This document shows, one piece after another, positions 13,835 to 14,708 of a stretch of 14,708 nucleotides of DNA. The stretch comes from DASZIT01 sp036264255 (GTDB taxonomy: Bacteria; Actinomycetota; Acidimicrobiia; Acidimicrobiales; RAAP-2). Where the stretch lies: the NCBI GenBank assembly GCA_036264255.1, contig DATARI010000141.1, forward strand, positions 1 to 14,708, read 5' to 3'. Position 1 is the stretch's first letter. Every line of letters begins with the position of its first letter. Both the position numbers and the translations under genes were made by a program. The notes under the pieces were generated by a model that was not told where the DNA came from, ran no database searches, and saw nothing but the letters and a program-made list of their open reading frames with translations.

Positions 13835-14600
13835 TCCGACTCCCGAAAGCGAGCCGTCCCCTCTGTCGGAAGGCGAACGTCTCCAGAAGGTCCTGGCCCG
13901 GATCGGGCTCGGGTCCCGGCGGGTCTGTGAGGGCCTGATCGTCGAACGGCGGATCACCGTCAACGGCGAGGTCCCGGTGCTCGGACGCCGGATCGACCCG
14001 AACGTGGACGAGGTGGAGCTCGACGGGGTGCCGCTGCCGGTGCTGCCCGGGTTGGTCCACTACCTGTTGAACAAGCCGACCGGGGTGGTCTCCACCGCGG
14101 AGGACACCCATGGGCGTCCGACGGTGGTGTCCCTGGTGCCGGACGACCCGAGGGTGTTCCCGGTCGGCCGGTTGGACATGGACAGTGAGGGCCTCCTCAT
14201 CCTCACCAACGACGGCCGCCTCACCCACCGGCTCACCCACCCGTCCTTCGGGGTCCCGAAGGAGTACCTGGTCGAGGTGGAGGGGGAGCCCTCGGCCGGC
14301 GACGTGCGCCGCCTGCGGGAGGGGGTCGACCTGGAGGACGGTCCCACCGCCCCCGCCCGGGTGGCGGTGGTCGCCCCCAGCCTCCTCCGCATCGTCATCC
14401 ACGAAGGGCGCAACCGCCAGATCCGCCGGATGGCCGAAGCGGTGGGCCATCCGGTGGTACGGCTGGTCAGGACCCGGATCGGGCCGCTCACCGATCCCAC
14501 CCTCCAGCCCGGGTTCTGGCGCCCCCTCACCATCGACGAGGTGCGGGCGCTGGCCGCCGCCGCCCTCCCCACCGACGGGCCCTCGCCGGCCGCTGAGTAG
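13827..14600 (+). CDS. rluB: 23S rRNA pseudouridine synthase, RluB/RsuA family
   Basis: A 257-residue pseudouridine synthase that isomerises a uridine in rRNA, by family most likely position 2605 of 23S rRNA. An N-terminal S4 RNA-binding domain (about 16-75) begins ERLQKVLARIGLGSRR. The catalytic domain starts at YLLNKPTGVVST and carries the active-site aspartate D117 in GRLDMDSEGLLILTNDG. The C-terminal GRNRQIRRM (194-202) is also diagnostic. The ATG at 13827 lies inside the end of scpB (eight-base overlap) in another frame and is the first start that gives a normal N-terminus. A Ser/Pro/Glu-rich leader of 15 residues precedes the S4 domain. RluB versus RsuA specificity rests on the scpAB context. 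Confidence 0.93.
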   Translation: MADPTPESEPSPLSEGERLQKVLARIGLGSRRVCEGLIVERRITVNGEVPVLGRRIDPNVDEVELDGVPLPVLPGLVHYLLNKPTGVVSTAEDTHGRPTVVSLVPDDPRVFPVGRLDMDSEGLLILTNDGRLTHRLTHPSFGVPKEYLVEVEGEPSAGDVRRLREGVDLEDGPTAPARVAVVAPSLLRIVIHEGRNRQIRRMAEAVGHPVVRLVRTRIGPLTDPTLQPGFWRPLTIDEVRALAAAALPTDGPSPAAE

Positions 14601-14603
14601 CAT
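14598..14603 (+). promoter_or_regulatory. Possible -10 box (TAGCAT) after rluB
   Basis: TAGCAT overlaps the rluB stop codon and lies nine bases before an ATG at 14613. It fits TANNNT, but half of it is supplied by the stop codon. Whether it drives the next gene is unclear because that gene cannot be identified with confidence. Confidence 0.2.
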
Positions 14604-14625
14604 GCCTGGCTGATGTCCCGTCAGG

Positions 14626-14708
14626 GTGTCGTCGAGCGGTGTGGTGTGCCGCACGCGGGCGATCGGCCGCATCGCCGTCGGCGGAAACGGTTTGTCCCGG
14701 GGCGTCGC
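14626..14708 (+). CDS. Possible start of a dinucleotide-binding protein, 3' partial
   Basis: The last 108 bases hold no complete gene. The frame from GTG 14626 (GTG 14641 and 14644 also possible) is open to the edge and encodes RAIGRIAVGGNGLSRGVA. Its VGGNGLSRG resembles the GxGLxxG fingerprint of NAD(P)-binding proteins such as prephenate dehydrogenase (TyrA). The ATG at 14613 opens a different frame that yields an Arg-rich sequence without resemblance to anything I know. M. tuberculosis has cmk at this place, and the sequence does not look like a cmk start (no P-loop). This is a weak call. Confidence 0.25.
   Translation, partial: MSSSGVVCRTRAIGRIAVGGNGLSRGV

Overview
The window is a dense, high-GC stretch of bacterial chromosome carrying conserved housekeeping genes, almost all on the + strand. 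The order HAD phosphatase - (small protein) - tlyA - NAD kinase - recN ... pyrG - NUDIX - xerD ... scpA - scpB - rluB matches, from memory, the Mycobacterium tuberculosis Rv1692-Rv1711 block. The organism is therefore very likely an actinobacterium. The DoxX-Rieske membrane protein, the phasin-like protein with a lysine-rich tail, and the lack of parA and of the Rv1697/Rv1698 pair suggest a deep, non-mycobacterial lineage such as Acidimicrobiia; that placement is inference.

Layout. Positions 1-902 hold the 3' part of a DoxX-Rieske [2Fe-2S] membrane protein. A fatty acyl desaturase (1002-2189) overlaps a HAD-IIA phosphatase (2186-3001). A well-formed promoter at 3041-3069 then drives a phasin-like protein with an AKK-repeat tail (3076-3534). 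This is followed by a tightly packed run: tlyA (3531-4382), NAD kinase (4379-5203) and recN (5212-6909). A second transcription unit begins at pyrG (6967-8739) and continues through a NUDIX ADP-ribose pyrophosphatase (8736-9317) and xerD (9314-10246). A DksA/TraR-like zinc protein (10257-10598) and an M50 site-2-type protease (10613-11404) follow. trpS lies on the - strand (12412-11435), convergent with the protease gene and divergent from scpA. The block scpA (12482-13258), scpB (13262-13834), rluB (13827-14600) closes the window, with about 100 bases of a possible further gene at the end.

How the genes work together. The genes cover nucleotide and cofactor supply (pyrG, NAD kinase, NUDIX), rRNA modification (tlyA, rluB), DNA repair (recN), and chromosome dimer resolution and condensation (xerD, scpA, scpB). 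They also cover tRNA charging (trpS), lipid and envelope metabolism (desaturase, DoxX-Rieske) and probable carbon-storage granule function (phasin). Neighbouring genes often overlap by 3-4 bases (ATGA, GTGA, TTGA), which implies translational coupling.

The most informative non-coding signal is a recurring arrangement of a TANNNT -10 box 6-8 bases before a start codon, seen at the phasin, pyrG, dksA-like, trpS and scpA genes. It implies leaderless transcripts and helps fix several start codons. No tRNA, rRNA, CRISPR array, insertion sequence or phage gene was seen. I found no clearly novel multi-gene system. The best leads are a probable CUG start for tlyA, a Rieske protein with a twin-arginine motif before its last membrane helix, the phasin promoter with its palindrome, and an atypical DksA-like protein.
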